NCBI RefSeq assembly: GCF_028435365.1
Contig: NZ_JAGTJJ010000002.1
Span: 806,001-870,000 of the forward strand
DNA: 64,000 bases
From: Polyangium jinanense
GTDB taxonomy: Bacteria; Myxococcota; Polyangia; Polyangiales; Polyangiaceae
Direction of reading: 5' to 3'
Made by a program: the position numbers and the translations under genes. The notes under the pieces were generated by a model, which was not told where the DNA came from, did not search any database, and saw nothing but the letters and a program-made list of their open reading frames with translations. Shown here in pieces: positions 17,026 to 26,058 of the stretch (position 1 is the stretch's first letter; each line of letters starts with the position of its first letter).

Positions 17026-18261
17026 ATGCCTTTTTTCGCAACACCCCGAAGGCTTTCGGTCTGGTTTTCCCTCGCCGCCACGCTTCTCGTGCTCTTGCTC
17101 TTCGGCTGTTCGAAGAAGGAGGAGGGCGGCCCTCCCGCGGGCGGCAAGGGGAAGATGGCGTTCCCCGTCGAGCTCGCGCCCGTCTCCGGCGAGCGCGTCG
17201 AGTACACCGTCACCGCGGTCGGCACCGTCGACGCGTACGAGCGTGTGCAGGTCACGGCGCGCGTGTCCGGCGTGATCGAGCACGTGCGGTTCGCCGAGGG
17301 CGACGTCGTCAAGAAGGGCCAGGTCCTTGTCGAGATCGACCCGGCGCGCTTCAACCTTGCCGTCCGCAGCGCCAAGGCCACGCTCGAGCGCGCGCAGGCA
17401 TCCGCGGCCGAGGCCCAGCAGAACCTCGAACGCCGCGAAAAAGCGGGCGCCGACGGCGCGGGCGTCTTCTCGAAGGAAGACGTCGATGGCTGGCGGACGC
17501 GCGCGCGCACGGGCGCGGCGCAGGTCGCCGAGGCCCGCGCCGCGCTCGACGAGGCGAACCTGAACCTGCGTGACGCGTACGTGCGAGCGCCCATCGAGGG
17601 CAAGATGCAGACGCGTACGGTCCAGACCGGCCAGTTCGTCCAGCCCGGCACGGTGCTCGGCACGGTTCTTCGCCGCGATCCCTTGCTGCTTCGTTTCCCG
17701 GTCCCCGAGGCCGACGCGCCGCGCCTCTCGACCGGCATGAACGTCTCCTTCAAGGTCACGGGCATCGAGCACGACTTCACCGCGAAGATCACGCTCGTCG
17801 CGGACGCCGCGGATCCCGCGACGCGTATGGTTCCGATCGTCGCCGAGGTCGCCGACGAGAAAAAGGACACGCTCCGGCCCGGCGCGTTCGCCGACGTCAC
17901 GGTGCGCGTCGGCGCGACGGAGAACTCGCCCGTCATCCCGCAGACCGCGATTCGTCCGAGCGAGAAGGGATTTCTGGCGTTCGTTGTGGAGAACAACGTT
18001 TCGCAGGAGCGTGTGCTCACGCTCGGCATGCGCACGGCCGACGGGCGTGTCGAGGTCCGCAAAGGGTTGAAGCCCGGCGAGATGCTCGTCGTGCGTGGGG
18101 CCGAACCTCTGCGTGACGGCACCACGGTGCGCGTCGCGCCGCTGGGGCAAGGGCCTGGGAAAGGACCGCCCGGGGCGTCCAGCGCGGCCGCTCCGCCGGC
18201 CACCACGAGCGCGCCTTCCGAAGGCATCGGCGCGCCTTCGAAGGGAGGGAGCGCGCCATGA
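17026..18261 (+). CDS. RND efflux system periplasmic adaptor (membrane fusion protein)
   Basis: 411 residues. A lipoprotein signal (LLLFGC) precedes the classic adaptor order: beta-barrel start (VEYTVTAVGTVDAYERVQV), lipoyl half (GVIEHVRFAEGDVVKKGQVL), coiled-coil hairpin (about 105-180), second lipoyl half (VRAPIEGKMQTRTVQTGQFV) and barrel/MP domain. A Pro/Ala/Ser-rich tail ends the protein. It bridges an inner-membrane RND pump to an outer-membrane channel. Its ATGA overlap with the pump gene shows one operon; no TolC-like gene is in the window. ATG 17026 is used; a GTG at 17020 overlapping the upstream stop is the alternative. Confidence 0.92.
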   Translation: MPFFATPRRLSVWFSLAATLLVLLLFGCSKKEEGGPPAGGKGKMAFPVELAPVSGERVEYTVTAVGTVDAYERVQVTARVSGVIEHVRFAEGDVVKKGQVLVEIDPARFNLAVRSAKATLERAQASAAEAQQNLERREKAGADGAGVFSKEDVDGWRTRARTGAAQVAEARAALDEANLNLRDAYVRAPIEGKMQTRTVQTGQFVQPGTVLGTVLRRDPLLLRFPVPEADAPRLSTGMNVSFKVTGIEHDFTAKITLVADAADPATRMVPIVAEVADEKKDTLRPGAFADVTVRVGATENSPVIPQTAIRPSEKGFLAFVVENNVSQERVLTLGMRTADGRVEVRKGLKPGEMLVVRGAEPLRDGTTVRVAPLGQGPGKGPPGASSAAAPPATTSAPSEGIGAPSKGGSAP

Positions 18262-21200
18262 GCCTGACCGAAGCGTGCCTGCGCAAGCCCGTCCTTGCGT
18301 GGATGATGATGCTCGCGACGATTGTCTTCGGCATCGTCGCCGCGACGCGCATCGGCATCAGCCAGTTCCCCGACGTCGACTTCCCGACCATCAACGTCAA
18401 CGTCTCCTGGGAAGGCGCCGCGCCCGAGGCCGTCGAGCACGACATCGTCGAGCAGATCGAGGAAGCCGTCGTCCAGGTCGAGGGCGTCAAATCCCTCACC
18501 TCCTCGTCCCGCCAGGGCGGCGCCTCGATCACGGTCGAGCTCGACCTCTCGCGCGACGTCGACTCCGCGCTCCAGGACGTGCAGGCCAAGGTCTCGCAGG
18601 CCCAGTCGCGCCTGCCGCGTGACATCGACCCGCCCGTCATCTCCAAGTCGAACCCCGAGGACCAGCCCATCATGTGGATTGGTCTGTCGGGTCCGTACTC
18701 GCCCCAGACCCTCTCTGACTACGCGCGTTACCGCGTCAAGGAGAAGCTCCAGACCGTGCCGGGGATCGGCGAGGTCATGCTGGGCGGCTACCTCGAGCGC
18801 AACGTCCGCGTCTGGTTCGACGCCGACAAACTCGCGGCCAAATCGCTCACCGTCACGGACGTGATCGCGGCGCTGCGACGCGAGCACGTGGAGCTGCCGG
18901 CGGGGCGCCTGGAGACCACGGGCCGCGAGGTCAACGTGCGCGTGCTCGGCGAGGCGCTCGACCTCGACACGCTCCGCCGCATCGTCGTGCGCGAGCAGGC
19001 GGGCGTCCCGACGTACATCGAGGACGTCGCGATCATCGAGGACGGCTTCGAGGACATGCGGCGCATGTCGCGTGTGAACGGCCAGCCCGCGCAGGGCATG
19101 GGCATCAAGAAGCAGCGCGGCTCGAACGCCGTCGCCGTCGCGAACGGCGTGAAGGGCATGCTCGACGAGATCCGGAAGACCTTGCCCGAGGGCATGGAGC
19201 TCCAGATCAACTTCGACTCGACGCGCTTCATCGAGCAGTCCGTCCACGAGATCGAGCTCGAGCTCATCCTCGCGGTCGCGCTCACGGCCCTCGTCTGCTG
19301 GCTCTTCCTCGGCTCGCTCTCCAGCACGCTCAACGTGATCCTGGCGATCCCGATGAGCCTGCTCGGGACGATCGCGGCGATCTACTTCCTCGGCTTCACG
19401 CTGAACACTTTTACGTTGCTCGGCCTCTCGCTCGCCGTTGGCATCGTCGTCGACGACGCGATCATGGTGCTCGAGAACATCTTCCGGCACGCCGAGCAGG
19501 GCAAGGATCGCGTGCGTGCCGCGCGCGAGGGCACGGCCGAGATCACGTTCGCCGCGCTCGCCGCCACGGTCGCCGTCATCGCGATCTTCATCCCCGTCAT
19601 CTTCATGGAAGGCGTGATGGGGCGCTTCTTCCTCCAGTTCGGCGTGACGCTCTGCATCGCCGTGGCCCTCTCGTACGTCGAGGCCATCACGCTCGCGCCC
19701 GCGCGCTGCGCGCAGCTCCTCACGACCTCGCGCGAGGGCCGCAGCAAGATCGGCATCTTCGTCGATCACGCCTTCGACAAACTCTCCGCCGGCTACGGCT
19801 GGCTCCTCGCGCGGGGCCTCAAGGTCCCCTCGCTCGTGCTCGTCGCCTCCATCGGCCTCTTCGTGGGCGCGGTCTTCGCGTTCCAGGCGCTCCCCGGCGA
19901 GTTCGTCCCCTCGCAGGATCAGAGCCGCCTCATGGTCCGGCTCACGACCGCGGTCGGCTCCGACATCCGCGAGACGGACAAGATCGTGACGAAGGCCGAG
20001 GCCATCGTGAACAACGCGCCCGAGGTGCAGCGCACGCTCGTGGTCGTCGGCGGCTTCGGCACGGGCGCCGTGAACAGCGGCATGATCTTCGTGACGCTCA
20101 AGCCTCGGAACGAGCGCAAGGCCACGCAGAACGAGTTCGCCGCCGTCCTGCGCAAGGAGCTCAACGGAATCCCGGGCGTACGCGCCATCGTGCAGGACCT
20201 CTCGCAGTCGGGCTTCACCGCGTCGCGTGGCTTCCCCGTGGAGTTCTCGATCCGCGGTCCCGAGTGGGGTGAGCTCGTTTCGCACAGCGAGCGCATCAAG
20301 GCCGAGCTCCAGGCGGCAGGCCTCGTCGTCGACCTCGACTCCGACTACCAGCTCGGCATGCCCGAGCTACGGATCGTGCCCGACCGCGCGCGCGCCGCGG
20401 ATCTCGGCATCTCGGTCGAGGAGATCGCGACGACCCTGAACGCGCTCGTCGGCGGCACGCGCGTGGGCAAGTACAGCGCGGGCGGGCGACGTGTCGACGT
20501 GCGCATGCGCCTGCTCGCCGATCAGCGCTCGCGGCCCGAGGATCTCTCGCGCCTCAAGGTCCGCGCGAAAAGCGGAGAGCTCGTGCCGCTCTCCACGCTC
20601 GTGAAGTACGAGGAGCAGCCTGCGCTCCAGGCGATCACGCGTCGGGATCGCGAACGCGCGATCACCCTCTTCGGCAACGTCGCGCCGGGCAAGTCGCAGA
20701 GCGAGGCCCTCGCGCTCGTGGAGAAGCTCGGCAAGGACGTACCGACTGGCTACCACGTGGTGCTCGGCGGCGCGTCGGTCGCCTTCCGCGAGTCCATGGG
20801 TGGCCTCGTCTTCGCGTTGATCCTCGGGATCATCGTCGCGTACATGGTCCTCGCGTCGCAGTTCAACTCGTTCCTGCACCCGGTGACCGTGTTGACGATC
20901 CTCCCGCTGTCCGTCGCGGGCGCTGCGTTTGCGCTGCTCCTCATGAAGCAGACGCTCAACATCTTCAGCATGATCGGGATCGTCCTCTTGATGGGGATCG
21001 TGAAGAAGAACTCGATCATCCTGGTCGATTACGCGACGGAGCTCCGAAACCACGGCAAGAACGCGCTCGACGCGATGCTCGAAGCGGGCCCGGTTCGTCT
21101 CCGGCCCATCCTGATGACATCCATCGCGACCCTGATGGCGGCCGTGCCTTCGGCGCTCGCGCTCGGCGAAGGCAGCGAGGTGCGCGCGCCCATGGCGATC

Positions 21201-21359
21201 GCGGTCATCGGCGGCCTCGTGATCTCCACGGGCCTGAGCCTCCTCGTGGTGCCGGCGTTTTACGTCGTCGCCGATCGCATCGCGGCGCGCCTCGCGCGCG
21301 TCCGTCGCACGTCTTCGCCACCGCTCGCCGAACCGGTCCCGCCTCCGCCTCACGCTTGA
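18258..21359 (+). CDS. RND multidrug efflux permease, AcrB/MexB type (HAE1-like)
   Basis: 1033 residues, normal length for the family. The N-terminus (MSLTEACLRKPVLAWMMM) begins TM1. Porter-domain landmarks follow (ISQFPDVDFPTINV, VEGVKSLTSSS). The proton relay sits in TM4 as GIVVDDAIMVLENI. The second half repeats the topology (ALILGIIVAYMVLASQFNSF, MGIVKKNSIILVDY). The pump expels hydrophobic compounds using the proton gradient and works with the adaptor just upstream. Its ATG overlaps the adaptor stop by four bases. Substrate range cannot be read from the sequence. Confidence 0.95.
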   Translation: MSLTEACLRKPVLAWMMMLATIVFGIVAATRIGISQFPDVDFPTINVNVSWEGAAPEAVEHDIVEQIEEAVVQVEGVKSLTSSSRQGGASITVELDLSRDVDSALQDVQAKVSQAQSRLPRDIDPPVISKSNPEDQPIMWIGLSGPYSPQTLSDYARYRVKEKLQTVPGIGEVMLGGYLERNVRVWFDADKLAAKSLTVTDVIAALRREHVELPAGRLETTGREVNVRVLGEALDLDTLRRIVVREQAGVPTYIEDVAIIEDGFEDMRRMSRVNGQPAQGMGIKKQRGSNAVAVANGVKGMLDEIRKTLPEGMELQINFDSTRFIEQSVHEIELELILAVALTALVCWLFLGSLSSTLNVILAIPMSLLGTIAAIYFLGFTLNTFTLLGLSLAVGIVVDDAIMVLENIFRHAEQGKDRVRAAREGTAEITFAALAATVAVIAIFIPVIFMEGVMGRFFLQFGVTLCIAVALSYVEAITLAPARCAQLLTTSREGRSKIGIFVDHAFDKLSAGYGWLLARGLKVPSLVLVASIGLFVGAVFAFQALPGEFVPSQDQSRLMVRLTTAVGSDIRETDKIVTKAEAIVNNAPEVQRTLVVVGGFGTGAVNSGMIFVTLKPRNERKATQNEFAAVLRKELNGIPGVRAIVQDLSQSGFTASRGFPVEFSIRGPEWGELVSHSERIKAELQAAGLVVDLDSDYQLGMPELRIVPDRARAADLGISVEEIATTLNALVGGTRVGKYSAGGRRVDVRMRLLADQRSRPEDLSRLKVRAKSGELVPLSTLVKYEEQPALQAITRRDRERAITLFGNVAPGKSQSEALALVEKLGKDVPTGYHVVLGGASVAFRESMGGLVFALILGIIVAYMVLASQFNSFLHPVTVLTILPLSVAGAAFALLLMKQTLNIFSMIGIVLLMGIVKKNSIILVDYATELRNHGKNALDAMLEAGPVRLRPILMTSIATLMAAVPSALALGEGSEVRAPMAIAVIGGLVISTGLSLLVVPAFYVVADRIAARLARVRRTSSPPLAEPVPPPPHA

Positions 21360-21802
21360 CGCGACGGGTCTCGGGTGGAAACTCCACCGACCAACTCGTG
21401 CTTGCGCCCTCCCGTCCCGGCAGAAAAATCGATCGAAGCTGTTGCCGTTTGGGAGGCTCGGCTTTAGGTGCGCCGCGAGGACTTCATGCTGCAAAGAGTA
21501 TTCCGCAGCCTGGACGGTGGGGGGTTCGCCTCGGGCGACACGAACGTGCACAAACCGTTACGCAGAAGGGTTGCTTCTTCTGCACATCGTGTAGGATTGG
21601 CGCATGCCGACTGCTGGGGGCCGAGGGTGTCACGCTGCCGCGATCCAAAAGACGATCGCGCCGCGCACACTCGGTGCCGGGGCAAACACGGCGCTCCCTT
21701 CGCGCCTTCCCCCTCTTCACGACCCACCGGCAACAATCTTCTCTTGCTCCCAGGGCAGGGTTCCCTGGAAAATCTGAAAAATCGGCTTTCGGGAGATGAA
21801 CG
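21360..21802. other. Intergenic region with a hairpin
   Basis: About 440 bases with lower GC than the neighbours and no coding frame I can support. A short inverted repeat just after the pump gene (GGTGGA 21374-21379, TCCACC 21383-21388) could help end transcription. A second hairpin (GCAGAAG 21562-21568, CTTCTGC 21577-21583, loop of eight) lies in the middle and may be part of the leader of the genes that follow. Confidence 0.35.
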
Positions 21803-22042
21803 ATGAGCGCCAAGAACCGACCTCACGCCCCGGCCGTCGCTGTTGCTCCTCGCGAAGCGGCGTTTCAGGATGCAGTGGTCCTCGTTCGTGAACCCTTCGT
21901 CATCGACCGGACGGTGGCCATGCAGGCCATCCGCTACACGAAGGAGCTCCTGTCCGGCTCTTTCGCGCCGAACGCACAACGTGAGTCCGTGCCATCCTCC
22001 AACCCGTCGACCTCGAGGCGACGGACTGCGAGCGGCCGCTAG
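21803..22042 (+). CDS. Small hypothetical protein upstream of the metallophosphoesterase
   Basis: 79 residues. GGGAG lies seven bases before ATG 21803, which is the best reason to believe it. The middle (FQDAVVLVREPFVIDRTVAMQAIRYTKELL) reads like a helix-strand-helix unit. The C-terminus is Arg/Ser-rich and low in structure, which could mean a frameshifted or decayed end. It ends 43 bases before the metallophosphoesterase and could be co-transcribed. Not recognised. Confidence 0.4.
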   Translation: MSAKNRPHAPAVAVAPREAAFQDAVVLVREPFVIDRTVAMQAIRYTKELLSGSFAPNAQRESVPSSNPSTSRRRTASGR

Positions 22043-22085
22043 AACTTCCAAAGCGGTCCGCGCGTCGACGTAGCGCTGGGACCGA

Positions 22086-24512
22086 ATGTACATCCTCCAC
22101 CTGTCGGATCTTCACGTCACGGAGCCCGGGCAAACGCTCGACGACGTGTGGATGCACCCGGCGCAAGCGCTGGGCACGCTGCACCCGGCCCCCTTCGACT
22201 TCGTCGTCGTCAGCGGCGATCTCACGCAACGCGGGAGCGCCGCGGAGTACGACGAGCTGCTCGAGTTCGCGGAGCACCGCGTCCTGCCGCTCGTCGTGAA
22301 CCGCGAGCGCGCGCGTGTCGTGTTCGTTCCGGGCAACCACGACGTCGACTGGGGCGCCGACATCGGCGAGCCCGTGCGCGTCACCTCGCTGCGTACCGCG
22401 CACGACTTCGACCTCCTCGAGCAGGAGATGCAGCGGCTCAAGCGCTCGCCGGATCTCTCGGATCTGCGCATCGACGTGGGCCGCTACGGACACCTCGACC
22501 TCGTCAAGCTGCGGGCGGGCGCGGAGTACAACAAGCGCTTCGCGAACGTCCAGCGATTCTTCGACCGCTTCTACGGCGAGTCCTTGGATGGACGCGGCCG
22601 CGCCTTCGATCTCCTCGACCCCAACGAACGCGAGCACTGGTCGGCGCACGTCTTCCCCCAGGAGAAGGTCGCGTTCTTCGGCTTCAACTCCTGCCACCGG
22701 AACGACAAGTACTGGACCGGTGCCTGCATCTCCACGCGCGCCGTCTCCGCCGCGCGCGACTTCGCGAACGGCCTCGATCGGGACACGCTGCGCGTCGCCG
22801 TCTGGCACCATGGCTTCACCAGTGAACGCGGGCGTCCCGATTACCTTACGCTGCAGGACGTCGGCACCCTCTACGCCGCGGGCTTCCGCATCGGCTTTCA
22901 CGGCCACACGCACCAGGAGAGCTCGAAGCTCGTCGAGCTCTTCAAGAGCCGCTTCGTCATCATCTCCACGGGATCGCTCGGCTCGGCCGCGCACGAGCGG
23001 CCCGGCGCCGTGGGCAACCAGTTCTCGGTCGTGCGGCTCAGCCCGAGCACGGTCAGTGTCGAAGTGTACGAGCGCGACGGCGAGGCCGGCGAGTACGCGC
23101 TCGAGCCGAAGCGCAAGTACTTCGAGGTGAACTGGGAGCCCGTCGCGCAGGCCGAGCGCTTCGTGAAGGCCCGCGAGCACACGCGGATCTGGAGCGTCGG
23201 GGACGATGGCATCGCGCTCGTCGAGGTGGAGCTGCGCGACTTCGTGGCGCCCGTCGAGACGCCGATCGCCGTGCTCGAACCGCCCTACAACAACGTCCAG
23301 GCCGAGCCACGCGCGACCACGTGGCGCGGCCGCCGCGAGGTGAAGGAAGAGCCGCTCGGCGGCGGGCGCGTGCGCTTCATGCTGCAGGGCGCGGACAAGA
23401 CCGAGCGGTACCTCACGTGGAGCTACCATCTCTCGAACGCGGTCGCGCTCACGCAGGCCGAGCTGAACCTGCTGGAAAAACGTGATCGTTGGTACCCCAA
23501 CTTGATCGACGGCTACGACGTCCGCTCGCACGTCGTCCGCTTCGAGTCCGACCACCTCACGCTGGCGCTCGTGTTCGCGGAGAGCTCGGGCGCGACGATC
23601 GAGGACGCGTATCCCATGGTCGAGCGCTGCTACGAGCAGTTCGGCGAACCGCGCTGGGAGCCCGTCGAGTTCGAGCAGGAGCGGTGCCGCTCGCACTTCA
23701 TCGTGGGCAAGACGCACGTGGAGCTCAAGATCCCGGGGCCGATCGTGGGCTACCGGTACTCGCTCGCGTATCGCCCGGGCGGCGCCGGTAAGGAGTACCC
23801 CGAGGCCGCGAAGTGGACCGCGCGCGCACTGCTCGAGCGCTGCTGCGGCAAGCCGATGTCGAACCACTCGCTCTCGGCGAAGCTCACGGAGGCCGTCGGC
23901 AACTCCATCTACAAGATCGCCACGGCCTCGCCGTGGGGCGTGCAGACCGCGCCGATCGTGCGGAGCGGGCTGCTCTCGGAGCGCGGATCGTGGATGGGCA
24001 TGATCTGGGACGCGAACCTGCGCGTCCTTTGCCCGGCGTTCGGCCAGTTCTGGCCGCAGTCCTGGGCGGCGCGCTTCACCTGCGGCAGCGGCGTCGCGGG
24101 CCACGCTTTCCGCTTCAACATCGCCGCGGCCTGGCATCGCGACGCGCACGCGACGACGAGCATCATCTACCAGCCGAGCCCGGACCATCACCGCCTCTTC
24201 GCGCGGCACTACCGCTGGATCCTGTGCTTCCCGCTGCGGCTCGCGCCGGAAGAGGAGTCGTCGCTCGGCGTCGTTTGTCTCGCGAGCGAGGAGGAGAACA
24301 CCCAGGTCGAGCGCGCGCTCGGCCACCTCGCCCGCGCGATCTGCACCGAGACGATGGATCCCGAGGCCACGAAGCTCCGCCTGATGCTCCAGACCGTCAT
24401 CAACGCCGTGTTCTGGACGTGCGTGACCGATCCGAACCACGGACTCAGCGAGAGCGAGGGGCGCTACGCGCGCCACGTGCTCAACGCGCTTCTCTCGTCC
24501 GCGACCGACTAA
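22086..24512 (+). CDS. Three-domain protein: calcineurin-like metallophosphoesterase, beta-rich middle, GAF-like C-terminus
   Basis: 808 residues. Residues 1-300 hold all metallophosphoesterase motifs: SDLH (D8, H10), GDLTQRG (44-50), GNHD (83-86), WHH (240-242) and GHTH (273-276). A two-metal phosphodiesterase or phosphatase site is therefore intact. Residues about 345-570 are a beta-rich region I do not recognise (IALVEVELRDFVAPVETPIA). Residues about 600-760 look like a GAF fold (CGSGVAGHAFR, WILCFPLRLAPEEESSLGVV, then a helix), a common ligand-sensing domain. No signal peptide or membrane segment, so it should be cytosolic. A plausible reading is a phosphoesterase gated by a bound small molecule. 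It overlaps the convergent transporter gene by four bases. Confidence 0.8.
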   Translation: MYILHLSDLHVTEPGQTLDDVWMHPAQALGTLHPAPFDFVVVSGDLTQRGSAAEYDELLEFAEHRVLPLVVNRERARVVFVPGNHDVDWGADIGEPVRVTSLRTAHDFDLLEQEMQRLKRSPDLSDLRIDVGRYGHLDLVKLRAGAEYNKRFANVQRFFDRFYGESLDGRGRAFDLLDPNEREHWSAHVFPQEKVAFFGFNSCHRNDKYWTGACISTRAVSAARDFANGLDRDTLRVAVWHHGFTSERGRPDYLTLQDVGTLYAAGFRIGFHGHTHQESSKLVELFKSRFVIISTGSLGSAAHERPGAVGNQFSVVRLSPSTVSVEVYERDGEAGEYALEPKRKYFEVNWEPVAQAERFVKAREHTRIWSVGDDGIALVEVELRDFVAPVETPIAVLEPPYNNVQAEPRATTWRGRREVKEEPLGGGRVRFMLQGADKTERYLTWSYHLSNAVALTQAELNLLEKRDRWYPNLIDGYDVRSHVVRFESDHLTLALVFAESSGATIEDAYPMVERCYEQFGEPRWEPVEFEQERCRSHFIVGKTHVELKIPGPIVGYRYSLAYRPGGAGKEYPEAAKWTARALLERCCGKPMSNHSLSAKLTEAVGNSIYKIATASPWGVQTAPIVRSGLLSERGSWMGMIWDANLRVLCPAFGQFWPQSWAARFTCGSGVAGHAFRFNIAAAWHRDAHATTSIIYQPSPDHHRLFARHYRWILCFPLRLAPEEESSLGVVCLASEEENTQVERALGHLARAICTETMDPEATKLRLMLQTVINAVFWTCVTDPNHGLSESEGRYARHVLNALLSSATD

Positions 24513-25762
24513 CCCACGAGCAGCAGGTACCCGATCGCCACGACCATCGAGACGATCGTGACGGGCAAACCTGCGCGGAGGTACGTGACGAATCCGATCT
24601 CGTCCTCCGCGTGCGCGGCCTCGACGACGATGATGTTCGCGACGGAGCCGAGCAGCGTGAGGTTTCCGGCGAGCGTCGTGGCCATCGCCGTCACGGTCCA
24701 GGCGAGCGTCGGATCGGGCAGCGTGCGGATCATCGGCTCGGCGAGCAGGATGAAGGGCACGTTGCTCACGACCTGACAGCCGAGCGTGAACATCGCGGAG
24801 AGCGCGGCCATGGCGGCGCCACGACCTTCCGGGATGAACGGGCGCGCCGCGGCGAGCGTCTCGTCGACGAGGCCCGTGCGCTGGAACGCGGCGGCCACGA
24901 TGAAGAGCGCGCCGAAGAAGACGAGCACGGTCCACGTCACGCCCGAGAAGAGCGACGCGGGATCACGCCTTCGAAGGACGAGGAGCGCCGCCGCGCCCGT
25001 GAGCGCGGCGAACGCGAGGTTCGCGCCGGCGAGGAAGGCGATCGAGACGCCGAGGATCACGACGAGCGCCATCATGAGCTCGCTGCGGGATCGCGGGGCG
25101 ACGGTTACGTCCGCGTCAATCTGCGCGGCGCTCGTGGGCCGCAGGCGCTTGCGGAAGAGCAAGTGCAGCGTCGCCGCCGTCACCAAGAGCGCGAGAAACC
25201 CGGCCGGCCCTCCACGAAGCAAATAGCTCCGGTACGACAGACCCGACAGGTGCGCGACGAGCATGTTCTGCGGGTTTCCCGCGAGCGTCATCGCGCTGCC
25301 GGCGTTCGCTCCCATCGCCAGCGCGAGCAGATACGGCACGCGTGGCAGGCCTGCCTTCCGCGCCGTCGCGTCCACCACGGGCGCGAAGAGCACGCAGACC
25401 GGATCGTTCACCAGCACGGCCGAGAGCAGGCCCGAGGCGATCGTCGTGCCGTAGAGAAGGCCCACCGGCGAGGGTTTCCGCTCGAGCAGGAACGACGCGG
25501 CCCTCTCGAAGAACCCGGCCTCTGCGAGCGCGGCCGAGAGCAGCATCATCCCGAGCAAAAGCCCGATCGTGTTCGGCTCGACCGCGGCAAATGCGGTCTT
25601 GGCGTCGATGCCCCAGCGCGGCTCGATCGAGGCGAGCACGACCATCATGCACGCGCCTGCGAGCGCGCCGGCGGGCCTTCCGATCGGCAGGAGCGACAGG
25701 CGCCGAAAGGCGATCAGCACGTAGGTCGCAATGAACACGACGAGCGTCGGCAGGTGGCTCAT
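24509..25762 (-). CDS. Ion transporter of the ArsB/NhaD (SLC13-like) superfamily
   Basis: 417 residues with about eleven hydrophobic helices. Features typical of the ArsB/NhaD/CitMHS superfamily are the paired hairpin regions: VNDPVCVLFAPVV and AMTLAGNPQNMLVAHLSG in the first half, and LGCQVVSNVPFILL and LAGNLTLLGSVANIIVVEAA in the second. The NP and N-rich loops form the substrate site in this fold. The substrate could be arsenite, sodium or a dicarboxylate; the sequence alone does not decide. ATG 25762 has only a weak ribosome binding site. The region between it and the divergent GTP cyclohydrolase gene holds both promoters. Confidence 0.85.
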   Translation of the reverse strand: MSHLPTLVVFIATYVLIAFRRLSLLPIGRPAGALAGACMMVVLASIEPRWGIDAKTAFAAVEPNTIGLLLGMMLLSAALAEAGFFERAASFLLERKPSPVGLLYGTTIASGLLSAVLVNDPVCVLFAPVVDATARKAGLPRVPYLLALAMGANAGSAMTLAGNPQNMLVAHLSGLSYRSYLLRGGPAGFLALLVTAATLHLLFRKRLRPTSAAQIDADVTVAPRSRSELMMALVVILGVSIAFLAGANLAFAALTGAAALLVLRRRDPASLFSGVTWTVLVFFGALFIVAAAFQRTGLVDETLAAARPFIPEGRGAAMAALSAMFTLGCQVVSNVPFILLAEPMIRTLPDPTLAWTVTAMATTLAGNLTLLGSVANIIVVEAAHAEDEIGFVTYLRAGLPVTIVSMVVAIGYLLLVG

Positions 25763-25965
25763 GCGGGGGCTTCTTCGGGGCTTCTTCCTGACGGGAGAGG
25801 GGGCGCGGCCGTCACGGGGTCGGTGTCGGCGTCGAGAGTGTGCTCCGAAGCAGAGCGTGACGGCTCGGCAGCGGAAAAAAGCGGTCGAGCAGCGGTTTCG
25901 GGTTTGTCTTTCTGGAATCTTTGCGAGGGGCGTGCGGGCGCCCCCGACCTTGTCACACCCCGGGC

Positions 25966-25980
25966 CTTACGCTACGTAAG
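25966..25980. promoter_or_regulatory. Perfect inverted repeat (possible operator) in the divergent promoter region
   Basis: CTTACG-CTA-CGTAAG, six-base arms and a three-base centre, about 80 bases before the GTP cyclohydrolase start. It could be a regulator binding site; no known consensus is matched. Confidence 0.35.
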
Positions 25981-26001
25981 ACGTCCCCGGAGATCCCGAG
26001 G

Positions 26002-26019
26002 TCCTGGGAGCGCCCAGGA
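26002..26019 (+). other. Short hairpin in the leader of the GTP cyclohydrolase gene
   Basis: TCCTGGG (26002-26008) and CCCAGGA (26013-26019) form a perfect seven-base-pair stem with loop AGCG, 40 bases before the start codon. It does not resemble an FMN riboswitch, which is far larger. Confidence 0.3.
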
Positions 26020-26058
26020 GATGCTATACACGTCCACGTAAACGCAGAGGAGAGCGAG

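Noticed and set aside
16959..20285. 1108-codon open frame on the minus strand across the RND genes
   Set aside because: Arg/Asp/Glu-rich shadow of the adaptor and pump; no recognisable motif.
21468..21806. 112-codon frame before the metallophosphoesterase
   Set aside because: No ribosome binding site, mixed composition, and equally open frames on the other strand.
21900..24935. 1011-codon open frame on the minus strand opposite the metallophosphoesterase
   Set aside because: The rightward frame holds all five metallophosphoesterase motifs; the leftward text has none.
25981..26058. FMN riboswitch before the GTP cyclohydrolase gene
   Set aside because: Only one short hairpin; the multi-helix RFN element and its conserved blocks are absent.
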